Source: an uncultured Ancrocorticia sp. (GTDB lineage Bacteria; Actinomycetota; Actinomycetes; Actinomycetales; Actinomycetaceae). From it: a stretch of 6,645 nucleotides of DNA. The stretch lies in contig CAJPTB010000109.1 in the NCBI GenBank assembly GCA_905373325.1, positions 1-6,645 on the forward strand. Reading direction: 5' to 3'. The notes under the pieces are model-generated. The model ran no database searches. It was not told where the DNA came from and worked only from the letters and a program-made list of their open reading frames with translations. Position numbers and translations under genes: made by a program. Positions 1-4,781 of the stretch are shown here, one piece after another (positions within the stretch are counted from its first letter, which is position 1; each line of letters begins with the position of its first letter).

Positions 1-364
1 CTTCCTCCGCCTGCTCCGCAAGCCACGGATCGAACTTCGCCCGCAAAACCGTGACCGCGTTGACCGGCTCGGCCAGCCGCGAGTCCCAGTAGTCGACGTT
101 CACGAAGTTAGTCGGGTTGAGGAAGCTCAAACAATTGCGGGTGATGCGCCGTTCGATCGGGGCTTCTTCAATGAAGTTCGGGAACACCTCTTGCATGACG
201 CGACAGTAAAAGACGCCGCCCGAAAGGTTCTTGGACCCCGGCTCCATTCCCCTCTCGACGAGTAGGACCTCGCGCCCTTTCTTCGCTAGCAGGTAGGCGC
301 AGACGGAACCCGCCACTCCTCCGCCGACGACGATGACGTCGAAATCGTAGTTCTCTTCGGCCAT
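1..364 (-). CDS. fixC: FixC-type electron-transfer flavoprotein:quinone oxidoreductase, N-terminal part (runs off window)
   Basis: FixC is an FAD-dependent oxidoreductase related to ETF:quinone oxidoreductase. It works with FixA, FixB and the ferredoxin-like FixX to pass electrons to or from acyl-CoA dehydrogenases. I translated 121 codons from the ATG at 364-362; the rest lies beyond the left edge. The N-terminus carries the dinucleotide-binding fold: the strand DVIVV leads into GGGVAG (GxGxxG, residues 14-19), and the second strand ends VLLVERG with the acidic residue E37 that normally binds the FAD ribose. The following KNLSGG and the later VLRAKFDPWLAEQAE segment match the layout of E. 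coli FixC (VLRSKFDAWLMEQAE). The start follows AGGGATT and lies only 5 nt after the fixB stop, so it is cotranscribed and probably translationally coupled. fixX would be expected further left and is not visible. The family call is firm; the substrate pathway is inferred from context. Confidence 0.93.
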   Translation of the reverse strand, partial: MAEENYDFDVIVVGGGVAGSVCAYLLAKKGREVLLVERGMEPGSKNLSGGVFYCRVMQEVFPNFIEEAPIERRITRNCLSFLNPTNFVNVDYWDSRLAEPVNAVTVLRAKFDPWLAEQAEE

Positions 365-369
365 AATCC

Positions 370-1140
370 CTACTTAACAGCCTCCGTCAGCGCCGGAAGA
401 ACCTCGTAGAGATCGCCGACGATTCCGTAATCGGCTCCAGCGAACATAGGCGCCTTCGAATCGCTGTTCACGGCCACGACGACCTTCGAATCGCTCATGC
501 CCACCGTGTGCTGGATCTGGCCGGAGATGCCGACGGCGATGTAGAGCTCGGGCGAGACGATCTGGCCGGAGACGCCGATGTAGCGGTCGACGGCCATCCA
601 GTCCGCGCCTTCGGCGAGGGGACGCGAGCACGCGAGCTCGGCGCCGATGGCAGCTGCGAGATCCTCGGCCAGCTTGAGGTCCTCCTTCGCTTTGAAGCCT
701 CGTCCGGCTGAGACGACGCGCTTGGCCGCCCCCAGATTGACCGCGGCGACTTCCGTCTTGTTTTGGCCGGTGACCTTGGCCTCGTAGACCGAGCCTTCTG
801 CCGCCTCGGCGGCCACAGGCTCGCCCTCGGCCTCAGCGCCGCCGTCGAGAACCGCGACGACGGGAGAGTCAAAGGAGACGCTTTCAAAAGAAAGGCCGCC
901 GTAACGCGAAAGCTCGGCCGCGCCGTCTTTGACCGACTTGAGGCCGGGAAGGAACGCGGCGTTCAGCTTGACCGCGACGGCGCCGGCGAGGACCCGCTCG
1001 GCGGGCTTGTTGGCGGCGAGGACGACGTCGCCGGCCTCGGCTGCGACTGCCGCTGCAACCGCGGGCGCAGCGGCCTCGGCGGGAACGCCCTCGGGAAGCG
1101 CCACGTCGATGACCTTGTCGACTCCGGCGACGGCTTTGAA
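370..1140 (-). pseudogene. fixB: FixB-type electron transfer flavoprotein alpha subunit, lacking its N-terminus
   Basis: FixB is the alpha subunit of the Fix electron-transfer flavoprotein and carries the FAD-binding domain. The frame ends at TAG 372-370. The C-terminal FAD domain is complete: ELACSRPLAEG, the ETF-alpha signature ELYIAVGISGQIQHTVG, then NSDSKAPMF and ADYGIVGD. FixB-like sequence can be followed upstream to about 1140 (FKAVAGVDKVIDVALPEG). Upstream of that the frame turns into arginine-rich nonsense that is a shadow of fixA. Compared with E. coli FixB (313 residues), about the first 45 residues and the normal start are gone. The first usable in-frame start is a GTG at 1104-1102, with AAGG 8 nt upstream; it would give 244 residues but begins inside the N-terminal domain, so a working product is doubtful. 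A correctly placed start and fixA stop are both absent, which points to a deletion across the fixA-fixB boundary. If the assembly is wrong here, this would be an ordinary fixB. Confidence 0.85.
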
Positions 1141-1793
1141 CGGCCGACGACGGTGACTTCGACGTCGACGGAAGGAACCTCGACCTTCTCCACGGGCTTC
1201 TTGCCGGCGGCGAGAATGTCCTTCATGGACGGAACCTTGGGGGCCACGGCGTCCGAGGAAGCGGAGACGACGACGGGGCCGGAAACGGCGATCGTGCGGC
1301 TCCCGCCGGGAACGTTCTGCGTAATTTCATACCCGTCGGCGGTCTTGGCGACCGCCGAGACGCCCTGGAAGGCCGGCCATCCGAGGAATCCGGCGACAAG
1401 GGCCGGCACGATCTTCGTGCCCTCGTCGATCGAGGAATCGCCGGCGAGCAGAATGTCCGCGCCTTCGACGGATTTGACGAGCTCCGCCAACGCCGAAGCG
1501 ACCTTCGTGGCGTTCCATCCTGCGGTCGCGTCGTCTGCGACGACGACTCCCCTGTCGAATCCCTTCGACATGGCGTTCTTCTTGGCCATCGATCCGGCCA
1601 CGTCGCTCTTGCCGACGGTGACGCCGACGAGCTCGACGCCCTCGGCGTCCGCGAGGTTGCGTCCCAGCTGGATTGCCACGGGATCGTATTCGGAAACGGC
1701 GGACTTGGCCCGCGACCAATCGACGACGCCGTCGGCGCCGACCGACGCATCCTGTGGATTGGCCGCGTACTTGTAAGCGACAACTACGGTCAT
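963..1793 (-). CDS. fixA: FixA-type electron transfer flavoprotein beta subunit with lost C-terminus and out-of-frame tail
   Basis: FixA is the beta subunit of the Fix electron-transfer flavoprotein and pairs with FixB. The ATG at 1793-1791 is preceded by AGAGAGG at good spacing. Residues 1 to about 221 align along the length of E. coli FixA (256 residues): VVVAYKYAANPQD at the start, the GDSSIDEGTKIVPALVAGFLG region in the middle, and VPSMKDILAAGKKPVE near the end (E. coli SMKAILGAAKKPVQ). After VEVTVVGRSKP, near 1130-1140, the reading continues for 55 residues rich in P, R and S. These are simply fixB read in the wrong frame, to a stop at 963. The real last 35-40 residues, which in ETFs form an arm over the alpha subunit, are missing. 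First gene of the fixABC unit, divergent from the tetR gene. The 276-residue product is probably non-functional, so it could equally be called a pseudogene. Confidence 0.85.
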   Translation of the reverse strand: MTVVVAYKYAANPQDASVGADGVVDWSRAKSAVSEYDPVAIQLGRNLADAEGVELVGVTVGKSDVAGSMAKKNAMSKGFDRGVVVADDATAGWNATKVASALAELVKSVEGADILLAGDSSIDEGTKIVPALVAGFLGWPAFQGVSAVAKTADGYEITQNVPGGSRTIAVSGPVVVSASSDAVAPKVPSMKDILAAGKKPVEKVEVPSVDVEVTVVGRSKPSPESTRSSTWRFPRAFPPRPLRPRLQRQSQPRPATSSSPPTSPPSGSSPAPSRSS

Positions 1794-1853
1794 TGAAGCC
1801 TCTCTCTTGTCTGTTGAGGGCCTGGCTGCACCACTGCCCTGTGGAAAGCGATT

Positions 1854-1870
1854 GCGTTTCGATGAAACGC
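1854..1870. promoter_or_regulatory. 17-bp perfect palindrome, candidate operator near fixA
   Basis: The arms GCGTTTC and GAAACGC flank the spacer GAT. It lies 61-77 bp upstream of the fixA start. A further GAAAGCG half-site at 1844-1850 is exactly 20 bp from the GAAACGC arm. Length and symmetry suit a TetR-family dimer, and the divergent tetR gene is the obvious candidate, but binding is inferred only. Confidence 0.4.
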
Positions 1871-1935
1871 GTCTTCGGCTCCATCAGTTTCCCACATTGC
1901 GCGCTGCGACGCCTTGCGGACAACCCCGGAGCCGA

Positions 1936-1958
1936 TTTCGGACTTCTTACGTCCGAAA
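1936..1958. promoter_or_regulatory. 23-bp perfect palindrome (8-7-8), candidate operator
   Basis: TTTCGGAC and GTCCGAAA are perfect inverted arms around a 7-nt spacer. The centres of the half-sites are about one and a half turns apart. Neither strand has a T-tract after the second arm, so it is not a standard terminator. It overlaps the weak minus-strand fixA promoter candidate. Which protein binds is unknown; TetR and LuxR families are both possible. Confidence 0.4.
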
Positions 1959-2003
1959 AAAGTTCTTTTCCAACCTCCGTACCTTTGCGGACACAGTGAT
2001 TGT

Positions 2004-2017
2004 TCGATTGAAATCAA
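2004..2017. promoter_or_regulatory. FNR/CRP-family-like site upstream of fixA
   Basis: On the minus strand it reads TTGAT-TTCA-ATCGA, nine of ten bases of the FNR consensus TTGAT-N4-ATCAA. The core ATTGA-AA-TCAAT is itself a perfect palindrome (2007-2018). It sits about 210 bp from the fixA start, so it would act on a promoter with a long leader, or on tetR. Anaerobic Fnr-type control of cai/fix genes is known in E. coli; here it is an inference. Confidence 0.3.
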
Positions 2018-2109
2018 TGTTACCCTGCTGCTTCTTCTGCAATGAGGACCAAAGACTTGCACACCCACGCGTCTGTGAGCCGTCTCTCCAAATTCTCAAG
2101 CCCATTGCG

Positions 2110-2115
2110 TATAAT
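2110..2115 (+). promoter_or_regulatory. -10 box of the tetR promoter
   Basis: A perfect TATAAT lies 55 bp before the chosen tetR start. A TG two bases upstream gives a near-extended -10, which could make up for the poor -35 region (no TTGACA-like hexamer at 16-18 bp). Confidence 0.5.
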
Positions 2116-2159
2116 CGACGTTGTCACCGCAGCCGCGGGTCTTTGCCCGAACGAACGAC

Positions 2160-2166
2160 GAGGAGA
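2160..2166 (+). promoter_or_regulatory. Shine-Dalgarno site that fixes the tetR start
   Basis: GAGGAGA lies 4-5 nt before GTG 2171. An in-frame ATG at 2042 has no comparable site and lies upstream of the TATAAT box, so it would not be transcribed from that promoter. This favours the GTG start and a 211-residue protein. Confidence 0.7.
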
Positions 2167-2170
2167 TTTC

Positions 2171-2806
2171 GTGGTCGACATTCATGCAGTCCAACGCGGC
2201 CCCGTAGGGCGGCCTCGCAACGTCGAAGCCGACGGCAAGATACTCAAAGCCGCCCTGGATCTGTATGGCGACGCCGGATGGCACGGCTTCAACATGACGA
2301 AGGTGGCCAAGGCCGCCGGCGTCGGCAAATCGTCGATGTACACGCGGTGGGCCAACGTCGAGGAACTGTTCATCGAGGCTTTCCGGACCGTCGTGGCCGC
2401 GCCCGGGCCCGTCGGCGACAGTGCGCAAGAAGTGCTGTCCAACGAGGCCGAATATCGAATGCGGCTGTACCTCGGCGAACATGCGCAGGCGGTCAGACGC
2501 CTGTTCGTCGAGATGGCCTGCGAAGTCAATCCCGTGGTCCGCGCCGCTTATCTCCATACGTATCGAGACCCGATCGCCGCTATCCGCGCGCGCTTGTGGG
2601 AGTTCAAATCGGCCGGCCTTCTGCCGGAGGGGACATCCGTCACACGCCTTCTGGACGCCATCGAAGGCTCGGTGCTCATGCGCGCCTTTTCCCTCATGCC
2701 GGAGAACATAGAATGTTTCCTCGGCGAAATCCCCGAATACGTGGAGAACCTAGTCAACGACCAGCTCGACGCTTTGCCTGTGCTGACCCTGCGCTCGGCC
2801 TCCTGA
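2171..2806 (+). CDS. TetR/AcrR-family transcriptional regulator
   Basis: This is a DNA-binding regulator of 211 residues from GTG 2171, the usual size for TetR proteins. The N-terminal TetR helix-turn-helix covers about residues 21-70: ADGKILKAALDLYGDAGWHGF, then MTKVAKAAGVGKSSMYTRW with the recognition helix near 51-60, then ANVEELFIEAF. The rest is a helical ligand-binding domain (LGEHAQAVRRLFVEM, PIAAIRARLWEF, VTRLLDAIEGSVLMRAF), which is variable in this family and gives no ligand. The gene is divergent from fixA and convergent with the hydrolase gene. The usual logic for TetR regulators would make it an autorepressor and a regulator of fixABC, released by an effector such as a pathway acid or acyl-CoA; this is inference. 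The family call is firm, the ligand unknown. Confidence 0.93.
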   Translation: MVDIHAVQRGPVGRPRNVEADGKILKAALDLYGDAGWHGFNMTKVAKAAGVGKSSMYTRWANVEELFIEAFRTVVAAPGPVGDSAQEVLSNEAEYRMRLYLGEHAQAVRRLFVEMACEVNPVVRAAYLHTYRDPIAAIRARLWEFKSAGLLPEGTSVTRLLDAIEGSVLMRAFSLMPENIECFLGEIPEYVENLVNDQLDALPVLTLRSAS

Positions 2807-2910
2807 CGCGCAGGCACGCGAAGGAAGAAGAGACCCCAGGCGGGAGACGTCCGCTCACCGCTCCGAACGGGCGGAAGGCCGTCTTGGACGGAGGGGCGGC
2901 CCCGCCGGGT
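2807..2910. other. Convergent intergenic gap with short GC hairpins
   Basis: The gap lies between the tetR stop and the hydrolase stop. It holds CCGTC-TTG-GACGG (2879-2891) directly followed by GGGG-CGG-CCCC (2893-2903). These could form small hairpins ending transcripts from either side, but there is no T-tract, so no standard terminator can be claimed. Confidence 0.3.
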
Positions 2911-3543
2911 TTACGCGCGCAGCAGAGGGTTGCGCGCCTTTTCAATGCCCAAGCGCGTCGAGGGGCCGTGGCCGGGAAGGAGAATCGTCGAGTCGGGATA
3001 CGTTCCGAGCCTGGAACAGGTTCGGCGCATCTCCTCGGCGTCGCCGCGGATGAAGTCCGTGCGCCCGATCCCGTCGGCGAAGAGGGTGTCGCCGGTGAAC
3101 ATGAGATTGAGTTCGGCGCAGTAGAGGCAGACAGACCCCGGAGTGTGGCCGGGCGTCGATATGACCTGGAAACGGTAAGGGCCGAGGGCGACCTCGTCGC
3201 CGTCGTCCAGCAGCCGATCGACTTTTTCAACCCGATAATCGCGCCCCTCTTCATCGAAGCCAGAAAGACGGGGATCGGCGACGGCGTGCCCGTCCTCGCG
3301 CCCGACGGCGAAGGAAGCGCCGTAAGCCTCGACCACCTCGTTGACCGCGCCGATGTGGTCGCAATGGCAGTGGGAGGCGACGATCTGCACGTCGTCCGCC
3401 GAGCCGACGTCGTCCTTCGAGCCGATGAGGCCGAGCACCTCGGCGGGTTCGTCTCCTGGGTCGATGACGATCATCGACGTCCCTTCGCGCAGAACGTAGC
3501 AGTTGGCGCGATAGCTTCCGACGACGACGGAATCGATCTTCAT
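2911..3543 (-). CDS. Metallo-beta-lactamase-fold hydrolase (glyoxalase II-like)
   Basis: This is a 210-residue single-domain zinc-dependent hydrolase of the small glyoxalase II-like group, whose members often cleave thioesters such as S-acylglutathione or acyl-CoA. The metal-binding motifs are all present: HCHCDH (residues 58-63, the HxHxDH motif), PGHTPGS (131-137), GDTLF (151-155) and PGHGPST (190-196). The N-terminal strand NCYVL and MIVIDPGDEP are typical of the fold. There is no signal peptide or membrane segment, so it should be cytoplasmic. The ATG at 3543 follows AAAGGGA at suitable spacing. It is on the same strand as the acyl-CoA operon but 350 bp downstream of it, behind a strong hairpin, so it is probably transcribed separately. 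A role in removing dead-end thioesters would fit the neighbours but is not shown; the substrate is unknown. Confidence 0.92.
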   Translation of the reverse strand: MKIDSVVVGSYRANCYVLREGTSMIVIDPGDEPAEVLGLIGSKDDVGSADDVQIVASHCHCDHIGAVNEVVEAYGASFAVGREDGHAVADPRLSGFDEEGRDYRVEKVDRLLDDGDEVALGPYRFQVISTPGHTPGSVCLYCAELNLMFTGDTLFADGIGRTDFIRGDAEEMRRTCSRLGTYPDSTILLPGHGPSTRLGIEKARNPLLRA

Positions 3544-3646
3544 AGCAGCTTCCCTTTCTCGAACCGCGCCCTTTCCAGAACCGTGCTCTCGTTGTAAAAC
3601 GATGCTGTCGGACGCCCGGCAAACCGCGGATTCAGCCGAATCGGCA

Positions 3647-3746
3647 TGCGTTCTAAGCGAATGCCGTGCGTTCTAAGCGGGCGTTCTGCGTTCCAGCCTG
3701 ACGCCCTGCATTCTAACCGAACGCCCTGCGTTCCAGCGCAACGCCC
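3647..3746. repeat. Five 20-bp tandem repeats with palindromic units
   Basis: The units begin at 3647, 3667, 3687, 3707 and 3727, all exactly 20 bp. The approximate consensus is TGCGTTCTAACCGAACGCCC. The first seven bases, TGCGTTC, are invariant except for one G-to-A in the fourth unit. Units differ mainly in the middle and right half. The consensus contains the imperfect palindrome GCGTTC-N5-GAACGC, which is best kept in units 4 and 5. A degenerate sixth unit may precede at 3627-3646. No spacers differ between units as they would in CRISPR. Possible roles are a protein-binding array upstream of the hydrolase or a neutral minisatellite. Confidence 0.85.
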
Positions 3747-3764
3747 AGATCCTTCCATCGAGCC

Positions 3765-3847
3765 GGGCCGGCCGAAAAGCGTGCGGTAACAGCTTATCGT
3801 TGCTATCTCAACGTTCTTCAACCTGGGGCCGGCCGAAAGGCGTGCGG
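3765..3847. repeat. Duplicated 22-bp GC-rich element
   Basis: Positions 3765-3786 and 3826-3847 are the same 22 bp except for one A/G difference, 61 bp apart. Both contain GGCCGGCC followed by GAAA(A/G)GCGTGCGG. Only the second copy has a facing inverted arm, so the first looks like an orphan left arm of the same hairpin. Confidence 0.8.
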
Positions 3848-3875
3848 GAGCCTCAATTCCCGCACGTCTTTCGGC
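3832..3875 (-). terminator. Long stem-loop after the hydratase gene, probable terminator
   Basis: The arms GCCGAAAGGCGTGCGGGA (3832-3849) and TCCCGCACGTCTTTCGGC (3858-3875) pair at 17 of 18 positions around an 8-nt loop. The structure begins 18 nt past the hydratase stop, where an operon terminator is expected. On the minus strand no U-tract follows; on the plus strand the one mismatch becomes G-U and CTTTG follows. It may therefore act as an intrinsic but atypical terminator, or as a 3'-end stabiliser. Confidence 0.55.
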
Positions 3876-3893
3876 TTTGCCTGCGCCCGAGCT

Positions 3894-4769
3894 TTACTTG
3901 TACTCGATGATTCCCCAGTTCAGATGGGGCTTGGCGCCGGTCTCATCGACGTCGGCGTCGACGAGGGCGAAGCGGAGTTCGCCGTCGGCGACCTTCCACA
4001 GGCGCGTCGCGAGCGTCGATCCGGGGTGGACCGGCGAGGTGATGCGTGTCTTGAAACGAGTGATGCGCTCGGGCTCGCCTGGCACGAAGGCGTCGATGGC
4101 GTGGCGCATGACGACCCCCGCGTAGCTGATGGCGTGGAGAATCGGGCGCGGCTCGCCGTTCTGCGCGGCATACTCCCAATCGATGTGCTGGGGGTGGTAG
4201 TCGCCGGAAAGACGGTAGATGAGCGCCTGATTCTCGGGGATCGTCTCGACTGTCTCGACGTCGGCGGGCCGATCGGGCATTTCGACGATGTCCTTCGGCG
4301 GCTTGGGGCCGCCCCAGCCGCCGTCGTAGATGAGGCAGTCCCAAGATTCGTTGGTGAACAGCAGATTTCCCTCGGAATCGTAGGTGTCGCCAATGTGCTG
4401 GGCGAGCAGCCCCCTTCCCTCGCCGCGGTCGTAGAGGCCTTCAAGCTTGACCTTCGTCTCAAGGCGGTCGGACATCTTCACGATGGGCCGATGGAAGCGA
4501 ATGTCGAAGCCCCAGTGCAGCGAGCCCGCGTAGTTGTATCCGTAGTCGATGGTCCGGGTCACCTCGGAATCGACGATGAGCATCGCGCCGAACATCGGAA
4601 GAACCTTGAGCTTCGGGGCGCGCTCGTCATGCTCGTTGAGGTATTCCAGGCCGTTCTTGCCGTCTATTCCCGCGCCGCAGCCAAGCGCGAACAACTCGAG
4701 GTCGCGGAAGGTGTAGTCGCGGACGAACGGGCCGAATGTCTGGCCGACCATGTCAGTGTTGATAGCCAT
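3894..4769 (-). CDS. MaoC-type double-hotdog enoyl-CoA hydratase/dehydratase
   Basis: This 291-residue protein has the layout of the (R)-specific 2-enoyl-CoA hydratases (hydratase 2, as in the C-terminal part of eukaryotic HSD17B4). It has an N-terminal MaoC-like hotdog (about 1-150, with LHWGFDIRFHRPI at 84-96) and a C-terminal catalytic hotdog. The catalytic motif YRLSGDYHPQHID (185-197) supplies D190 and H195, in the same D-x4-H spacing as the Asp/His pair of PhaJ-type hydratases, and is followed by PILHAISYAG (209-218). Two positions differ from the usual GDxNPLH and PILHGL: H192 replaces the Asn, and AI replaces GL. It should reversibly hydrate a trans-2-enoyl-CoA in the cytoplasm. The ATG 4769 lies 12 nt after the ligase stop with AGAAAGG between them, so it is the last gene of the operon and tightly coupled. 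It stands where the crotonase-fold CaiD would be in E. coli. Substrate unknown. Confidence 0.88.
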   Translation of the reverse strand: MAINTDMVGQTFGPFVRDYTFRDLELFALGCGAGIDGKNGLEYLNEHDERAPKLKVLPMFGAMLIVDSEVTRTIDYGYNYAGSLHWGFDIRFHRPIVKMSDRLETKVKLEGLYDRGEGRGLLAQHIGDTYDSEGNLLFTNESWDCLIYDGGWGGPKPPKDIVEMPDRPADVETVETIPENQALIYRLSGDYHPQHIDWEYAAQNGEPRPILHAISYAGVVMRHAIDAFVPGEPERITRFKTRITSPVHPGSTLATRLWKVADGELRFALVDADVDETGAKPHLNWGIIEYK

Positions 4770-4781
4770 GGGATTGCCTTT

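Larger units (their letters stand above)
1794..2170. promoter_or_regulatory. Divergent control region between fixA and tetR
   Basis: This 377-bp stretch has no credible gene and separates two divergent units. It contains a 17-bp palindrome (1854-1870), a 23-bp palindrome (1936-1958), an FNR-like site (2004-2017) and a TATAAT box serving tetR (2110-2115). A possible minus-strand fixA promoter is TTGGAA, an 18-nt spacer and TAAGAA, lying at about 1947-1976; it would place the 23-bp palindrome over the -10 region. That promoter is only a moderate match. Open frames that extend tetR upstream into this stretch lack family similarity. Confidence 0.6.
3544..3893. other. Gene-free stretch with tandem repeats and hairpin
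   Basis: This is 350 bp with no credible gene on either strand. It holds, from left to right, the hydrolase leader with its ribosome-binding site, five 20-bp tandem units (3647-3746), a first copy of a GC-rich 22-bp element (3765-3786), and a second copy (3826-3847) that forms the left arm of a long hairpin. No clear promoter for the hydrolase was found; TTGCCG, 17 nt, TTTTAC at about 3590-3622 on the minus strand is a weak candidate. Confidence 0.6.

Noticed and set aside
1120..1150. Programmed -1 frameshift joining fixA and fixB
   Set aside because: There is no X-XXY-YYZ slippery sequence (the local sequence is CGTTCAAAGCC), and a shift would still not restore the missing parts of both proteins.
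763..1776. A 337-codon plus-strand open frame antisense to fixA and fixB
   Set aside because: It has low-complexity Ala/Ser/Thr-rich composition, no recognisable domain, and fully overlaps well-supported minus-strand coding sequence.
1936..1965. Intrinsic terminator made of the 23-bp palindrome and the adjacent A-tract
   Set aside because: On the plus strand the tract is A, not T. On the minus strand the T-tract comes before the stem. There is also no gene whose end it would serve.
2042..2170. An upstream ATG at 2042 as the tetR start
   Set aside because: The extra 43 residues have no TetR similarity, the ATG lacks a ribosome-binding site, and it precedes the TATAAT box. GTG 2171 has GAGGAGA at proper spacing.
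1807..3597. A 596-codon open frame on the plus strand spanning the control region, tetR and the antisense of the hydrolase
   Set aside because: It crosses a tetR gene with clear domain structure in another frame and lies antisense to a complete MBL hydrolase. The translation is Arg/Pro-rich and resembles no family; it is a by-product of high GC.
3647..3746. CRISPR array
   Set aside because: The units follow each other with no variable spacers of 30 bp or so, and no cas genes are present. It is a simple tandem repeat.
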